A DNA stretch of 64,000 nt, from the NCBI GenBank assembly GCA_964058845.1, contig CAXKVR010000008.1, forward strand, positions 434,001 through 498,000, written 5' to 3'. This document shows, piece after piece, positions 1-11,075 of the stretch (positions are counted from its first letter, which is position 1; every line of letters starts with the position of its first letter). The translations under genes and the position numbers were made by a program. Source of the stretch: Carex sylvatica (lineage: Eukaryota > Streptophyta > Magnoliopsida > Poales > Cyperaceae). The notes beneath the pieces are model-generated. The model saw only the letters and a list, made by a program, of their open reading frames with translations, was not told the DNA's origin and ran no database searches.

Positions 1-120
1 GGCACAACAGGAAATAATAAGAAAAGATTTAATTTCTGAACTGGGTTACTCTACTATCAAGGCTACAAAAGAAAGAGAAAAGAAAGACAGTGCTTCAGGC
101 TATATACATGCACAAAATAA

Positions 121-2151
121 CTAGCTACAAGAATCCTTCAAGTAAATTTCATCAGAAAAAACCTCGATGTCAGATGTCGACAGAGCAGTAGCCACAAAAT
201 CATCGAATGCTATGCCATAACTCTTGATCCTCGCACTATTACCAAGACTGTCAATTGACAGTTCCGGCAACTGCATGCTTCCCTCCAAAAACTGCACAAC
301 ATGCTGCATCCTCGGCCTTGCCACAGATTCAGGATGAGAACACAACAACCCCAATTTGATCACCAACTCAGCCTCTGCTTTGTCAAACAAAGACTCCAAA
401 TTTGGATCAACTATGCCAAGAACATTCCCCTTCTTCCACGATTCCAACACTGACTCAACAAGCCCTGGCACATCCTCATATGCATTAAGTTCCATCGGTC
501 TCTTTGCACATACAACTTCCAAGAGAAATACTCCAAAGGAAAAAACATCACTGCTTGTCGTGGCCTTGCCGGTTCGGCTGATCTCTGGAGCTAGGTATCC
601 CAACGTCCCGACAATGTGTGTGGTTTGTGGATTGGTTCCGTGGTCGTACAATCTTGCCAGACCAAAATCACTTAGCTTTCCATTACGATTGGCATCTAGT
701 AAAACATTACTTGCCTTGATATCCCTATGCACGACGACTTGCTCCCAACCCTCATGCAGGTACAGCAGGCCAGTTGCTACATCTTTGATGACCTTAAACC
801 TCTCACTCCAGCTTAGAGGCTGTTTCTGGCCACCGAAGAGGAGTTTATCGAGACTTCCGTTCTCCTCATAATCATAGACCAAAAGAAGCTCGCCTTGACG
901 CCGGCAGTAGCCAAGGAGCTGCACTAGATTCCGGTGCCTCAACCGGTTCAAACTCACAATCTCTGACACAAACTCTCTCGCCCCTTGTTTTGAGTGGTGT
1001 GATATTTTCTTCACGGCGACTTTGACTTTTGATTTTGGCAGGGTGCCCTTGTAAACCTGGCCGAACCCACCGGACCCGATTAGGTTTGTGTCATTAAATC
1101 CTTTTGTTGCATTAAAGAGATCCTTATAGGATATCCTATGAGGACCATATTCTAACTCCCAATCTTCTTTTATCTCTGAAAATTTCTTTATCCGCTTTAC
1201 CAAAAGGAAGAGACCGATAACCAAGGAGAACACAAAAGATCCTACGGTCAAAGGCAACACAACAGGCAAGACCATTGATGTTCCTTTGTTGCTTTGAGTT
1301 TTATTGTATGGAATGGATGGAAGGCTTGAGAAGTCTAGGGTTTGAGCATTGCCTTGGAGGATAAAGCTCCACCCTAAAACATAATGCTTCCCCGAAGCTG
1401 CACCCGTTGATGAGGAGAAACCGACAAACATTTCATCAAGGATGATATCTGAGAGGTTGACTAGAGATGTGAGAAGGGGAATTTCTGGTCGCTTGGTTTT
1501 AATCGGAGCCATTCTGACTTCAAGCCTCATATCTTCACCAGTGTAGTCTATCCATACCTGCTTTGCTTCCCCGCTTGCCAGTATCAGTGTTATGAACTCG
1601 CTTCTATCTTTGTCATAGTACCCGGCTGTAGTAGAATTCAAGGAAATCAAGCTGTTCACATCTATTCCAACATGATTATGGTCAATGTCAAAGAACTCAA
1701 TGGTTTGTACCGTGTCTAGCTCGACTGCTATCAGGTGGTTGCTTACATTGCCATTGTCGGTAGTGTTGACGAGACCTAAGTGCTGACTTGGCATAGAACC
1801 AGGCAGATCTTTCGACGGAGAGATCACAAAGGCGAGGCCGTGGCCACCGACGTCTGGATACTGAGATATAATGGCAAATACAAAGGTTGTGGAAAAGGAT
1901 ATGGGATGGCCATTGGAGGGGTTCACAAAGTTAATAGGAGTTGGATGGAATGCATGGCCTAGGGATTCCTTGGAATAGTTTGTTAGCTGTAGGAGGCCAC
2001 TTGAGGTGATCTGTGCAATGCCACTTAGCACCAAGTTTGAGTTTGTAAATCCATTAAAGATGAATCCATTGTTGTTGGTGGTGGTAGCAATGCCAATGGC
2101 CAGGTGAAGAACTAAAATCAAGAATAGAAAATTCTGAGGTTTTGGTGCCAT
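121..2151 (-). CDS. L-type lectin-domain receptor-like kinase (LecRK class IV-like)
   Basis: Plasma-membrane receptor kinase with an extracellular legume-lectin domain and a cytoplasmic Ser/Thr kinase. The uninterrupted 676-codon frame is the usual intronless LecRK structure and length. Residues 1-23 form a hydrophobic signal peptide. The lectin domain spans about 27-270, with GHGLAFVI (103-110), the AVELDT strand (142-147) and the DHNHVGIDVNS metal-loop region. A transmembrane helix lies at about 295-318. In the kinase (about 354-630) the glycine loop is GSGGFGQV (359-366), the ATP lysine K381, the catalytic loop HRDIK with D477, the DFG at 495-497, and GTLGYLAPE follows. All catalytic residues are present, so it should be an active RD kinase. 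Roles in the family are defence and pollen development; the ligand cannot be read from sequence. The subclass IV call is from memory of the family and less certain than the family itself. Confidence 0.96.
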   Translation of the reverse strand: MAPKPQNFLFLILVLHLAIGIATTTNNNGFIFNGFTNSNLVLSGIAQITSSGLLQLTNYSKESLGHAFHPTPINFVNPSNGHPISFSTTFVFAIISQYPDVGGHGLAFVISPSKDLPGSMPSQHLGLVNTTDNGNVSNHLIAVELDTVQTIEFFDIDHNHVGIDVNSLISLNSTTAGYYDKDRSEFITLILASGEAKQVWIDYTGEDMRLEVRMAPIKTKRPEIPLLTSLVNLSDIILDEMFVGFSSSTGAASGKHYVLGWSFILQGNAQTLDFSSLPSIPYNKTQSNKGTSMVLPVVLPLTVGSFVFSLVIGLFLLVKRIKKFSEIKEDWELEYGPHRISYKDLFNATKGFNDTNLIGSGGFGQVYKGTLPKSKVKVAVKKISHHSKQGAREFVSEIVSLNRLRHRNLVQLLGYCRRQGELLLVYDYEENGSLDKLLFGGQKQPLSWSERFKVIKDVATGLLYLHEGWEQVVVHRDIKASNVLLDANRNGKLSDFGLARLYDHGTNPQTTHIVGTLGYLAPEISRTGKATTSSDVFSFGVFLLEVVCAKRPMELNAYEDVPGLVESVLESWKKGNVLGIVDPNLESLFDKAEAELVIKLGLLCSHPESVARPRMQHVVQFLEGSMQLPELSIDSLGNSARIKSYGIAFDDFVATALSTSDIEVFSDEIYLKDSCS

Positions 2152-2912
2152 ATATAAAAATTGGATATGGATAAGAATTTACATGCATGATAGTGTTTCC
2201 TTCAGGTTTGAAAAGGTTACAGCTCAGAACGTGAGTATACAAATTAAGGAACTGTTACTTCTGGGTGTTGCAGTACCATTGGTGGGTTTATTGCATGATC
2301 ACCTGTCAAAATGTATCATTAAATAAAATATATCAGAGTCAAATATTACATCTTTAATTTCTGCATAAGCTTGTTGAATTAGAAAATGAAGTATCCACCA
2401 CGCTGATATTAAATGCATTGATGAAGCCTAGCTAACAAACGGGTTATATATAAGTATATAACATATACCTGTGGATAAATTATCTCATTTCATGCTTTAT
2501 TTAGAGGGAACTAGATCGATATATCTTCCAACTGCTTATTAAACGTACGAATCTGCCAAAATCAAAATATTAATTGAGCACTAATTAAAACAGTATTCAA
2601 AATGAAAACAGTACTTACAATGGAAAACGTTTTGTCTTCAAATTAAGGACAAGCCAGGGGAAGTACTTTAAATTTGAACATCAGTTAAGCTATAAGATTA
2701 TTTCTTCGAAAATCGAGATTGGCATTGAATTTTTGCATCTGCTTATAGGTTTCCAACAATTTTATGCACATGATGACCTGACAATAATATATATGGAATC
2801 TCAGATGCCTCATGAGAACTTACAACATTAATTTTTTTTTTGTAGTTTGCTAATATTAATCAAGTATATATAAGTATCTTAATTTATGAACATATATATA
2901 TATATATATATA
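2152..2912. other. AT-rich upstream region of the lectin receptor kinase
   Basis: Non-coding. It holds the presumed promoter and 5' leader of the minus-strand kinase gene, and ends in a TA microsatellite (about 2891-2912) into which the next element is inserted. No further gene or repeat was recognised. Confidence 0.5.
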
Positions 2913-3334
2913 GAGGTTGGCTACTATGCTTATATAAGCATATCCCCACATATGCTTATAACTCATTTTTGTGTTTTCAATGTCCAAATGATCGATCTGA
3001 ACCGTTAGATGTGATCTCTATATTAATATGTGCTTGGATACTAAATTTTACATTTTTCTGAATTTTTTTACTATTTATTAAGCCACTTTGAAAATCGCTG
3101 ATCCAACGGTGGCTGAACAAAACAGTAAAATCAGCCACCGTTGGATCAGCGATTTTCAAAGTGGCTTAATAAATAGTAAACAAATTCAGAAAAATATAAA
3201 ATTTAGTCTCCAAGCACATATTAATATGGAGAACAAGATGAACGGCTCAGATCGACCATTTGGACATTGGAAGCACAAAAATGAGTTATAAACATATGTG
3301 GAGATATATTTATATAAGCATAGTAGCCAACCTC
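2913..3334. mobile_element. MULE-type MITE, family A copy 1
   Basis: Near-perfect fold-back element of about 422 bp. It begins GAGGTTGGCTACTATGC and ends with the reverse complement. Internal arms carry the core GTGCTTGGA-x-ACnAAATTTTAC and a central palindrome around CCAACGGTGGCTG. It sits in a TA microsatellite, so its target duplication is blurred. Copies 2 and 3 are at 49738 and 50296. No coding capacity. Confidence 0.88.
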
Positions 3335-3536
3335 TATTTATATATATATATAAATATAAATATATCTATACACAGGAAAACAATAATTATCTACAAAAAC
3401 TTGGAGCGCAAAAATGTCACCTTACCACGGGATGCGATGCAGCAACTAAATAAGACCACAGGGGGCCCTTCTTCACCGAGTATCTACTTCAAAACAAACG
3501 TCTCCTTACCACTTCATTAGCCTTCTCCCTCTCCCT

Positions 3537-3575
<39 letters not shown>

Positions 3576-3911
3576 TTTCTTGAAATGGTTGGAGCAGTAC
3601 TGCCAAGATCCTCTTTCTCTCTGTGGCGTTTACTATGTTTAATTCGTGCACAATGGTTACACGGCAGCAATTATATATCCCATCAGATGAGCTGGCCGAA
3701 TTATTAAGCCCATTTTATATGCTTATTATAAATTCTTCTCAGATCAAAGACATGTCTGGCTTTCAGGGAGAAAGAAGCTAGCCTGGTCTGTGTTTCTCCA
3801 TTCTCGAATAAAATAACCAAGTCAAATAACCCAATATTGATCTGCTAATAAGACCCCCTATTGAAGTTTCTTTTTAGAGTGAGGCTGTATATGGTAACAT
3901 GTATATCACAA
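3335..3911. repeat. Non-coding spacer with a (TC)n microsatellite
   Basis: A pure TC run of about 28 bp lies near 3540-3567. The remainder is unremarkable AT-rich DNA with no supported gene. Confidence 0.6.
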
Positions 3912-4304
3912 GAGGAGGGATCAAGTTACAATAATTTTTGAATTACAACAAGTTACTACAATTATTTTTTATATTTTTAAAGTTCAAATTGTCGATTCAA
4001 ACCGTTAGATGTGATCTCCACAATAAAATGTGCTTGGAGACCAAATTTTACATTTTTTTTAAAATTTTTTTACTATTTATTAAGATGGGTACAAAATTCA
4101 ATGGTATGAATTTGACTAGTTTTTGCATCCATCTTAATAAATAGTAAAAAAATTCCAAAAAAATGTAAAATTTGGTCAACAAGCACATTTTATTGTAGAG
4201 ATCACATCTAACGGTTTGGATCGACAATTTGAACTCTGAAAATATAGAAAATGATTGTGGTAACTTGTTGTAACTCAAAAATTGTTGAAACTTGATCCCT
4301 CCTC
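3912..4304. mobile_element. MULE-type MITE, family B copy 1
   Basis: Fold-back element of 393 bp with inverted termini GAGGAGGGATCAAGTTAC and the complementary GATCCCTCCTC. The subterminal core GTGCTTGGAGACCAAATTTTAC is the same as in family A, although the outer 50 bp differ. Flanks ATATCACAA (left) and ATATCAAGG (right) match at 6 of 9 positions, suggesting an old 9-bp target duplication. Confidence 0.8.
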
Positions 4305-4310
4305 ATATCA

Positions 4311-4748
4311 AGGAAGGATCAAATTACAATAATTTTTGAATTACAACAAGTTGCCACGACTATTTTTTATATTTTCAAAGTACAAATCAGTCTATATTAT
4401 AGACTCGTATTTTCATTTTCAAATTTAAAAAGTTGATATGTACTGCTTAACATAATATGCATACAAAAATATATTTGCAAATTAAATTTTATATTTTTTA
4501 AAATTTATTTACTATTTTAAAATTAGTAGAAAATCACTTGATCTAAAAAATTTATATCATTTAAAAATAATAATTTTCTATCTATTAAAAAGATAGTAAT
4601 AAAATTCTAAAAATTATAAAAGCATGGTATCCATATACACATTTTAATAAAAAATTATGTTAAACAGATTAACTATTTAAACTTTAAAAAATATATATAT
4701 AATTTATAGCACGAGTCGACTGTAATATGTCTAATAGTACCATAGTCA
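4311..4748. mobile_element. Degenerate core-I MITE with mismatched ends
   Basis: The left end (GGATCAAATTACAATAATTT) matches family B, with fold-back arms in the interior. The right end, read on the minus strand, is GAGTGACTATGGTACT, which matches the right end of the element near 21400-21801 instead. The two ends are therefore not inverted copies of each other. It is strongly diverged and abuts copy B1. Confidence 0.55.
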
Positions 4749-5552
4749 CTCTTCTTTTTATCCTAAGTCAAATAATCCAATAAACCCGATTTTCATATGA
4801 AGAAAGTAATTTCTGTTATCTTCTATAAAACGGAACTTTTAGCATGACAAAGGTATACAAAAAAAACGGACCAAATAATTAAATAACCACCAAAAACTCA
4901 CTTTTCTAATTATTAATTGAGAAAAGGTTTTCATCCATATTGTTTTGTTCACCATCTGTTCACAGCGTTATCTACTCTCAGTTTCAACTATTTTTAACTG
5001 TCTTTGGTCCGCACTCAAACGTCTCCTATTTAAACTTGCCATCGCGCCTTTCTTTTTTGAATTTCATTTACGAAACTTCTCATTCCGATCAAATTTGCTC
5101 CGTAATTTTTGTGATTTCCTTCCTCTTTCGTCTTAAGTGAACATTCAAGAGTGATCTGAGAGAGACGAGAACTTTCAGGAGATTTCCTTCCTCTTTCCAC
5201 GATTTCCTTTCTCTTTCCGCGATTTCCTTCCTCTTTTCGTGATTTCCTTCGTCTTTCATTCCTCTTTCTCGACGGAACCTTCAGGAGTGAATTTTGATCG
5301 GATAGAAGTTGTCAGGGTTGAAGAACATGGCAAAACTTAAATCTAGTGAGTTATTTCTTTATTTTTATTGAATTTGTTGTTTGATTTGATGCAGTAACAA
5401 ATCTAGTATTGTTTTGAACTTTTATTTGAACTTTTATTTAAATTTGTTATTTGATTTGATACAGTAAGGGATCTCGTAATTATTTCTTTATTTCTGTTGA
5501 ATTTCAATATGGAGGAGATATAAGGAGATGATCTGAGAAAGACGACATGGAT
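4749..5552. other. Spacer with short pyrimidine-rich tandem repeats
   Basis: Contains about four imperfect copies of a unit like GATTTCCTTCCTCTTTCCGC between about 5178 and 5262. A short frame starts at ATG 5326 (MAKLKSS then a GT) and could be read as a first exon, but nothing downstream continues it. Confidence 0.45.
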
Positions 5553-5935
5553 GAGAGATGATAGAGAGACGATATGGAGTATTGATCTGTTAATTTTACA
5601 GTATTTCCCCGTTAATTTTACAGTATTCATCTTATAATTTTACAGTATTCATCTTGTGAAAATCTGGAGGAAAGAGATGATAGATAGGCGATATGGAGTA
5701 TTGATATGTTAATTTTACAGTATTGCCCTGTTAATTTTACAGTATTCATTTTGTCATTTTACAATATTCATCTTGTGGAAATCTGAAGGAAAGAGATGAT
5801 AGAGAGGCGATATAGAGTATTGATCTTGTCATTTTACAGTATTCATCTTGTAATTTTACAGTATTCATCTTGTGAAAATATGGAGAAAAGAGATGATAGA
5901 GAGGTGATATGGAGTATTGATCTTGTTATTTTACA
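5553..5935. repeat. Tandem array, about 115-bp unit
   Basis: Four unit starts (near 5553, 5671, 5791 and 5887) carry AGAGATGATAGAGAGGCGAT followed by repeated sub-units of TTTTACAGTATTCATCTTG. Spacing runs from about 96 to 120 bp, because sub-units were gained or lost. Confidence 0.8.
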
Positions 5936-6285
5936 GGATATGACACATTAAATTTGTACTGGTAGTTTCAAAGTTTCCGGATATTTGAAAATTTTAATTA
6001 CATTTTTGTAAGATGTGTTATATAAGTTACAGCATTGAACTAGTAATTTTACAGGATTGACGCAAGTCAAATGAAAGTTTTCTTGGATGTTTGAAAATGA
6101 TAATTACGTTTTTATATCATTTGTTACATAAGTTACATCATGGAGTTAGTAATTTTACAGGATTGACGCAAGTCTAATGACAGTGTTCTTGGATGGTTGA
6201 AAATGATAACTACGTTTTTATAATATTTGTTACATAAGTTACAGCATTGATTTAGCAATTTTACAGGATTGGTGCAATATTTTGC
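5936..6285. repeat. Tandem array, about 106-bp unit
   Basis: Three copies of a unit starting TTTTACAGGATTGACGCAAG (near 6046, 6152 and 6258), followed by a conserved CTTGGATGTTTGAAAATGAT segment. The shared TTTTACAG word links it to the preceding array, so both may belong to one larger unrecognised element. Confidence 0.75.
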
Positions 6286-6462
6286 AGTATTGAAATTTAC
6301 AGTGAGAGCTTGAAGGAAAAAATTATGAAATTTAAAAAATAATAAAAATTTATAATTTTGCGAAAAAAATATTTTTGAGGTTTATTTTGAAAAAAATGCC
6401 AGTTGTAAATGTTTTTCGGATTTGGAATGTTATAAAAGTGTTTGTAAAATTATCATTAACCA

Positions 6463-6560
6463 CAAATAACTGGCATTAATCGCTAATAACTGGCATTAAT
6501 CGCTAATAACTGGCATTAACCGCAAATAACTGGCATTAATCGCAAATAACTTTCATTAAC
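6463..6560. repeat. 20-bp minisatellite
   Basis: About five consecutive copies of CGCTAATAACTGGCATTAAT with minor substitutions (CGCA/CGCT, AACC/AATC). Confidence 0.85.
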
Positions 6561-7267
6561 TGTTAGTAAGAAAAGACTAATTAGCTTGCCAAGTGGTCCC
6601 GCACGAAGTGCAGTTAGTTTGCCAAGTTGGCCAAGTTGCAAACCGTTAATGAAAGTTTCCTGATGTTTGAAATTTTTGATTACATTTTTTATAAGATTGT
6701 TTTTATAAGTTACAGCATTGAATTATTAAATTTAGAGGATTTGCACATATCAAATTATAATTTTTCTGTAAACAAATAGTGGACAAATGTCTGTAAACAA
6801 TTAGACGCTTCCTTATTAATTAGTGTATTATATATCCTACATGCTTTTCTACCCACCTCAAAATACGCTTTTCATTTCAGTCAAAATAAACACTGACACT
6901 ACAAGAATGCACATATATACCTTTTCAAATTTGAAATAAATACCTTACCTGTTTCAATTCAAAAAATTGGTTGATAACTGCCACCTACTTAACTTTGACA
7001 GTTGCCAACAATTGTCATTGAGCTTTTGAATCTATATATATATCATCCGAGTTCCTCTAGAATTAATATATGCACATATTTCAGCTAGCTAAAACAATGA
7101 ACATATATAATAATGCAAAATTTCAATGTATATATAGGAAATGCTTAGCACTCTTTCTTCTATGTCTTCTTCCATCCCTGATTCTTATAAGTCATCAGAA
7201 TGCATGCAACTCATTTCAGCTGGATGCATGAGCACTCATTTTATGTTAGCAAATTTTTTAACCGACA
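6561..7267. other. Unannotated AT-rich spacer
   Basis: No gene, RNA or clear mobile element was recognised. A short frame beginning at 7141 runs into the inverted repeat that follows and shows no domain. Confidence 0.4.
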
Positions 7268-7505
7268 TAAATTTGTTACGTACGCACCCAGAATTTTCAG
7301 CTCATCTAGCTCAAAATAAAATTATTGATATATTTCCAAAATGTAGGGTGCATGCGTACGTAACAAGTTTGATGTATTTTGAAAATAATCTAGTCACTGA
7401 TCAAGCACCGACCGATTAGAATGACCAATTAATTTTCAAATTTCATCAAATTTGTTACGTACGCACCCTACATTTTGGAAATATATCAATAATTTTATTT
7501 TTAAT
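7268..7505. repeat. Inverted repeat with TTACGTACGCACCC arms
   Basis: A segment at about 7310-7372 and its reverse complement at about 7442-7505 share GTAGGGTGCATGCGTACGTAA and the adjoining ATATTTCCAAAATGTAGG. A third partial copy of the end lies at 7268-7300. It could form a stable hairpin and is probably a decayed MITE. Confidence 0.7.
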
Positions 7506-7683
7506 TTAATATTTTTTTAAATTTATTGTCAGGATATAACCACTATATTTAAAACAAATATTGTCAAAATTATCAAATAATTAAGTTTGTAGTGAGTATA
7601 ACATATCATTTTTTTATATTGTGGTTATCATGGAACACTCATTTGTGCATATTGAAGACTCATAAATATTTAATTTATTATAG

Positions 7684-8060
7684 TGTAACTTCTGTCGAAA
7701 TTTTTATTATTAGAAAATCAATTAATTAAATATCGATAATGGAGAATGAATCTGAGTTTTTTCGAGATATAGGAAAAAATGTAATAGTGTATAACGTCCT
7801 CTGGACTTTATAGACTATTACGGCTTGGAACAGTGCCAGTTCCTGATCAAAACAGTACCAGTTCAAACCAAAACATAGTATGTTCCTAACAGAAACAGAG
7901 ATCGAAACAGGCTGTTTTCGACCCTGATAGTCTATAACGTCCAGAGGACATTATAAACTATCACGTTTTTCCTGCATCTCAAAAAAACTCAAATCCGTTC
8001 TTCATTATCTATATTTATTTAAATAATTTTCTATTAATAAAAATTTCAGGAGAATGTACA
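7684..8060. mobile_element. Fold-back element with about 130-bp terminal inverted repeats
   Basis: The arms at about 7684-7825 and 7925-8060 are reverse complements (for example GTATAACGTCCTCTGGAC against GTCCAGAGGACATTATAAAC). The roughly 100-bp loop contains several near-repeats of ACAGTACCAGTTC. It directly abuts the next inverted-repeat element. No target duplication could be fixed. Confidence 0.75.
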
Positions 8061-9621
8061 AATTGCTCTTCATTTTTAAACCAACAAACAAAATACCCAT
8101 CTTCATAAATTATTAACAGAATATTCTTGTGTGCTCCACTTTCTCCTCCCTTTCCTCTCCCTCTAATTTCTCTCCATTTACTCTCCATCATTTTTATTTA
8201 AAATGGAGGGTTATGCAATATACCAACAAATATAAAACACATTTCTTTGTTGCATAATTTGTTATATTTTATTTAAGAAACCAATCTCCTTATGTAATTT
8301 TTTATTTCAAATGGAGGATTATACAACAGACCATAAAATATAAAGCACATCGAGATTGGTTTCTTATTTGATGTTGGTGATTAAATTGCTTTTAATGTAA
8401 AGATTATAATAAAATTATTTATTATTATGTTATTAATATTTTCTACTAGATTTATGAAGTCTGTAGCGAATATTATTTTCTTAATATTTTATACTTTATC
8501 CATAAAGTTTGTAGGCTGTAGCAAATATTTATTAATTTTTGTTGCTGATTAAATTGCATTGAGATTATTTCATGATGTGTTAAATTAGCTCCATGATATG
8601 AATTAAAATGAATAACAACCCCATACATTCTTTGTACCAGTTTGAAATGTGTAGTAGGAAAAAAAAAATCGTACCAAAAACGAGAATTGAAATTTAAATA
8701 GTTGAATTTAGCATAACAACAGTAGTAAATAGATGATTAAAAACATAATATAAAAGGATGCATATAAATAATGATATAAAAAAATTTGTTCCTATACGCA
8801 AGCTTGTAAAAATGATATAACAAAAAATAAAAATAAAACATAATAACAACGATAAATGCAAATTTTGTTCCTACTCTATACAGACTGAATATTGAGCATT
8901 AACAGTTAAAAACATAATAACAACAAAAAATACAAAAATTTCTAAAATTCTAGATTTAGCATGATCTTGTTATGAAGTTCTATGTTTTTTTTTTTTTTTG
9001 AGAAGTTTCATAACATAAGCTGTTAAGAAGTTCATTTAATAAATTTTCAATTTTGACAATTATGATAATTTATAAAACTAAACTAAATTTACAATCAAAT
9101 GTTATAAATATGATATATATAATGCATATATCCTATTTTATAAAAATTCTTAAGATTGGCATTTATGTGCCGCAAACACTAATATGGATAAAGAATAAAA
9201 TATTAAGAAAATAATATTCACTACATACTTCATGGATCTAGTAGAAAATATTAATAACATAATAATAAATAATTTTATTACAATTTTTACATTGAAAGCA
9301 ATTTAATCACCAACATCAAATGAAAAACCAATCTTGATGCGTTTTATAGTTTATGGTCTGTTGTATAATTCTCCGTTTAAAATAAAAAATTACATAAGGA
9401 GATTGGTTTCTTAAATAAAACATAACATATTATGCAACAAGAAAATGTGTATTATATTTGTTGGTATGTTGAATAATCAAATAAAAATGATGGAGAGTAA
9501 ATGGAGAGTAGTGAGAGAGAGGAAAGGAAGGAGAAAGTGGAGTTCACAAGAATATTTTGTTAACAATTTATGAAGAGTGATATTTTGTTTGTTGGTTTGA
9601 AAATAAAAGAGCAATTTGTGC
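8056..9621. mobile_element. 1.57-kb non-autonomous DNA transposon with about 440-bp inverted repeats
   Basis: Long arms at about 8056-8505 and 9187-9621 are reverse complements over most of their length. Landmarks include AAACCAATCTCCTTATGTAA, TGGAGAGTAAATGGAG and the end GCACAAATTGCTCT. Between them are about 680 bp of AT-rich DNA with no reading frame and no transposase trace. Exact ends and target duplication are not clear. Confidence 0.78.
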
Positions 9622-10643
9622 ATAATTGTAACAAGGAAATTACGACAAAGTATATGTACTTCTAAGTTGAGTTTAGAGATTCAATGAATCTGGACATAGA
9701 TTATGATTGGTTTGTTTTCCCCCTTCTCCCTATTTCTTTATAGTTGCGATATATCCAAGCCTTAAGATTGCTTTAAATATGCTAATTTTTTATAAGATTT
9801 AAAATTGAGACTTTGGACCGAAAGTACAAGACAAAAGCTCATGTTAATTAATTATGGTCTCGGATTTTCTGATTTTATCATGCTAGGTAGTCGAATGTGC
9901 AAGAACAATACTTTAAAGCAAAACGATTGCACGACTTGTTAAACAACAATATTGTAGATTTTATAAAATGTAAGGTCAAACAAGCTCGAATGATAATAAT
10001 TAATTATTAGTCTTAGAGATTCGTCTCTTAACTTTAACAATGGTAAACATTAATTAGAGTATTTCTAGGTCTCTGAATCTGAAGCCTAAAAGAGGTTAAG
10101 TTCGAACTGAACCACTTATTGTTTTATTCTAATACTATATATATGCTGCATTTGGATCAGAATGTCCTAATTAATTGGAAAGCACTATTTTGAGAAAAAA
10201 AAATTTATATTATTTAATTTACTCTTGACTCTGCACATTTAATGCACACTAATTAAAAAATGTTAAAAAAGAACCAGTTTTTAGTCTATTGGCAAAAGTA
10301 ATGGTCTCTGTGTCTTATAGGTTCGAACTCCCAAAAAAGCAATTATTTGTAAATATTAATAGTTAGATGGCTTGACCTCCAACCTTTACTTAGAAAAATA
10401 AAAGAAAAAAATATGCAATACAAATTGTAAATACACACTAACCACAAAATAAAAATATATCTTAAGAACATGAGCTATACAATTTAAACGCAAACTCCAA
10501 TTTATAGGAGTCATAGTTATTTGAGATTTAATAATATTTGAAATGATTTGGGTTCAGAATCTTGGACATTAGATCCGTCCTCATTATTATATAAGTAGAA
10601 TAAATAAAAAAATCAATTAAATTTTTGGTTCAAAACAAATAGG
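9622..10643. other. Non-coding spacer with a possible SINE-like fragment
   Basis: AT-rich. At about 10280-10335 the order TAGTCTATTGGCAAAAGTAA then GGTTCGAACTCCC resembles tRNA-type A and B boxes, as in plant SINEs, but no cloverleaf or target duplication was found. Otherwise nothing recognised. Confidence 0.35.
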
Positions 10644-10652
10644 TATTAATTT

Positions 10653-11066
10653 GAGTAGAACTAGGGTGTTCTTAAGTTCACCAAATTTCTTAGTAAATTC
10701 AAGTCTAAAACCTGTCAAATTAGTTTTAAATGACGAATTCAAACCATTGAAACCCGCTTACCTTACGAGTGATGCGTCTACATGTGAAGATTTTAAACAT
10801 TCGAATTAATTTCGTATAAAGTCAATCGGTCAAAATTTAAAGGTTAATAAATTAATTTTAATGCATTCATTTTTTGAACGTTTTTTGACCGCTTTATTTT
10901 ATACTAAATTAATTCGAATGTTTAAAATTTTCACACGTAGATGCATCACTCGTAAGGTAGGTGGATTTCAACAGTTCGGATTCGTCATTTAAAGTCAATT
11001 TGATGGATTTTAGACTTGAGTTCACCAAAAAAAATTAATGAACTTAAAGACACCCTAGTTCTACTC
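10653..11066. mobile_element. MULE-type MITE (core II) with perfect 9-bp TSD
   Basis: Fold-back element of 414 bp with inverted ends GAGTAGAACTAGGGTGT. It is flanked by an exact 9-bp duplication TATTAATTT (10644-10652 and 11067-11075), the size made by Mutator-like transposases. Internal arms contain the core words GATGCATCACTCGTAAGGTA and ACTAAATTAATTCGAATGTT, shared with the elements at 14849 and 17590. Confidence 0.92.
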
Positions 11067-11075
11067 TATTAATTT

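Noticed and set aside
356..871. 171-codon frame on the plus strand
   Set aside because: Antisense to the conserved kinase domain of the lectin receptor kinase; no domain of its own.
5463..6560. Regularly spaced repeats suggesting a CRISPR array
   Set aside because: Plant nuclear DNA; the units are contiguous tandem repeats without unique spacers.
7141..7419. 92-codon frame
   Set aside because: No domain; runs into the inverted repeat at 7268-7505.
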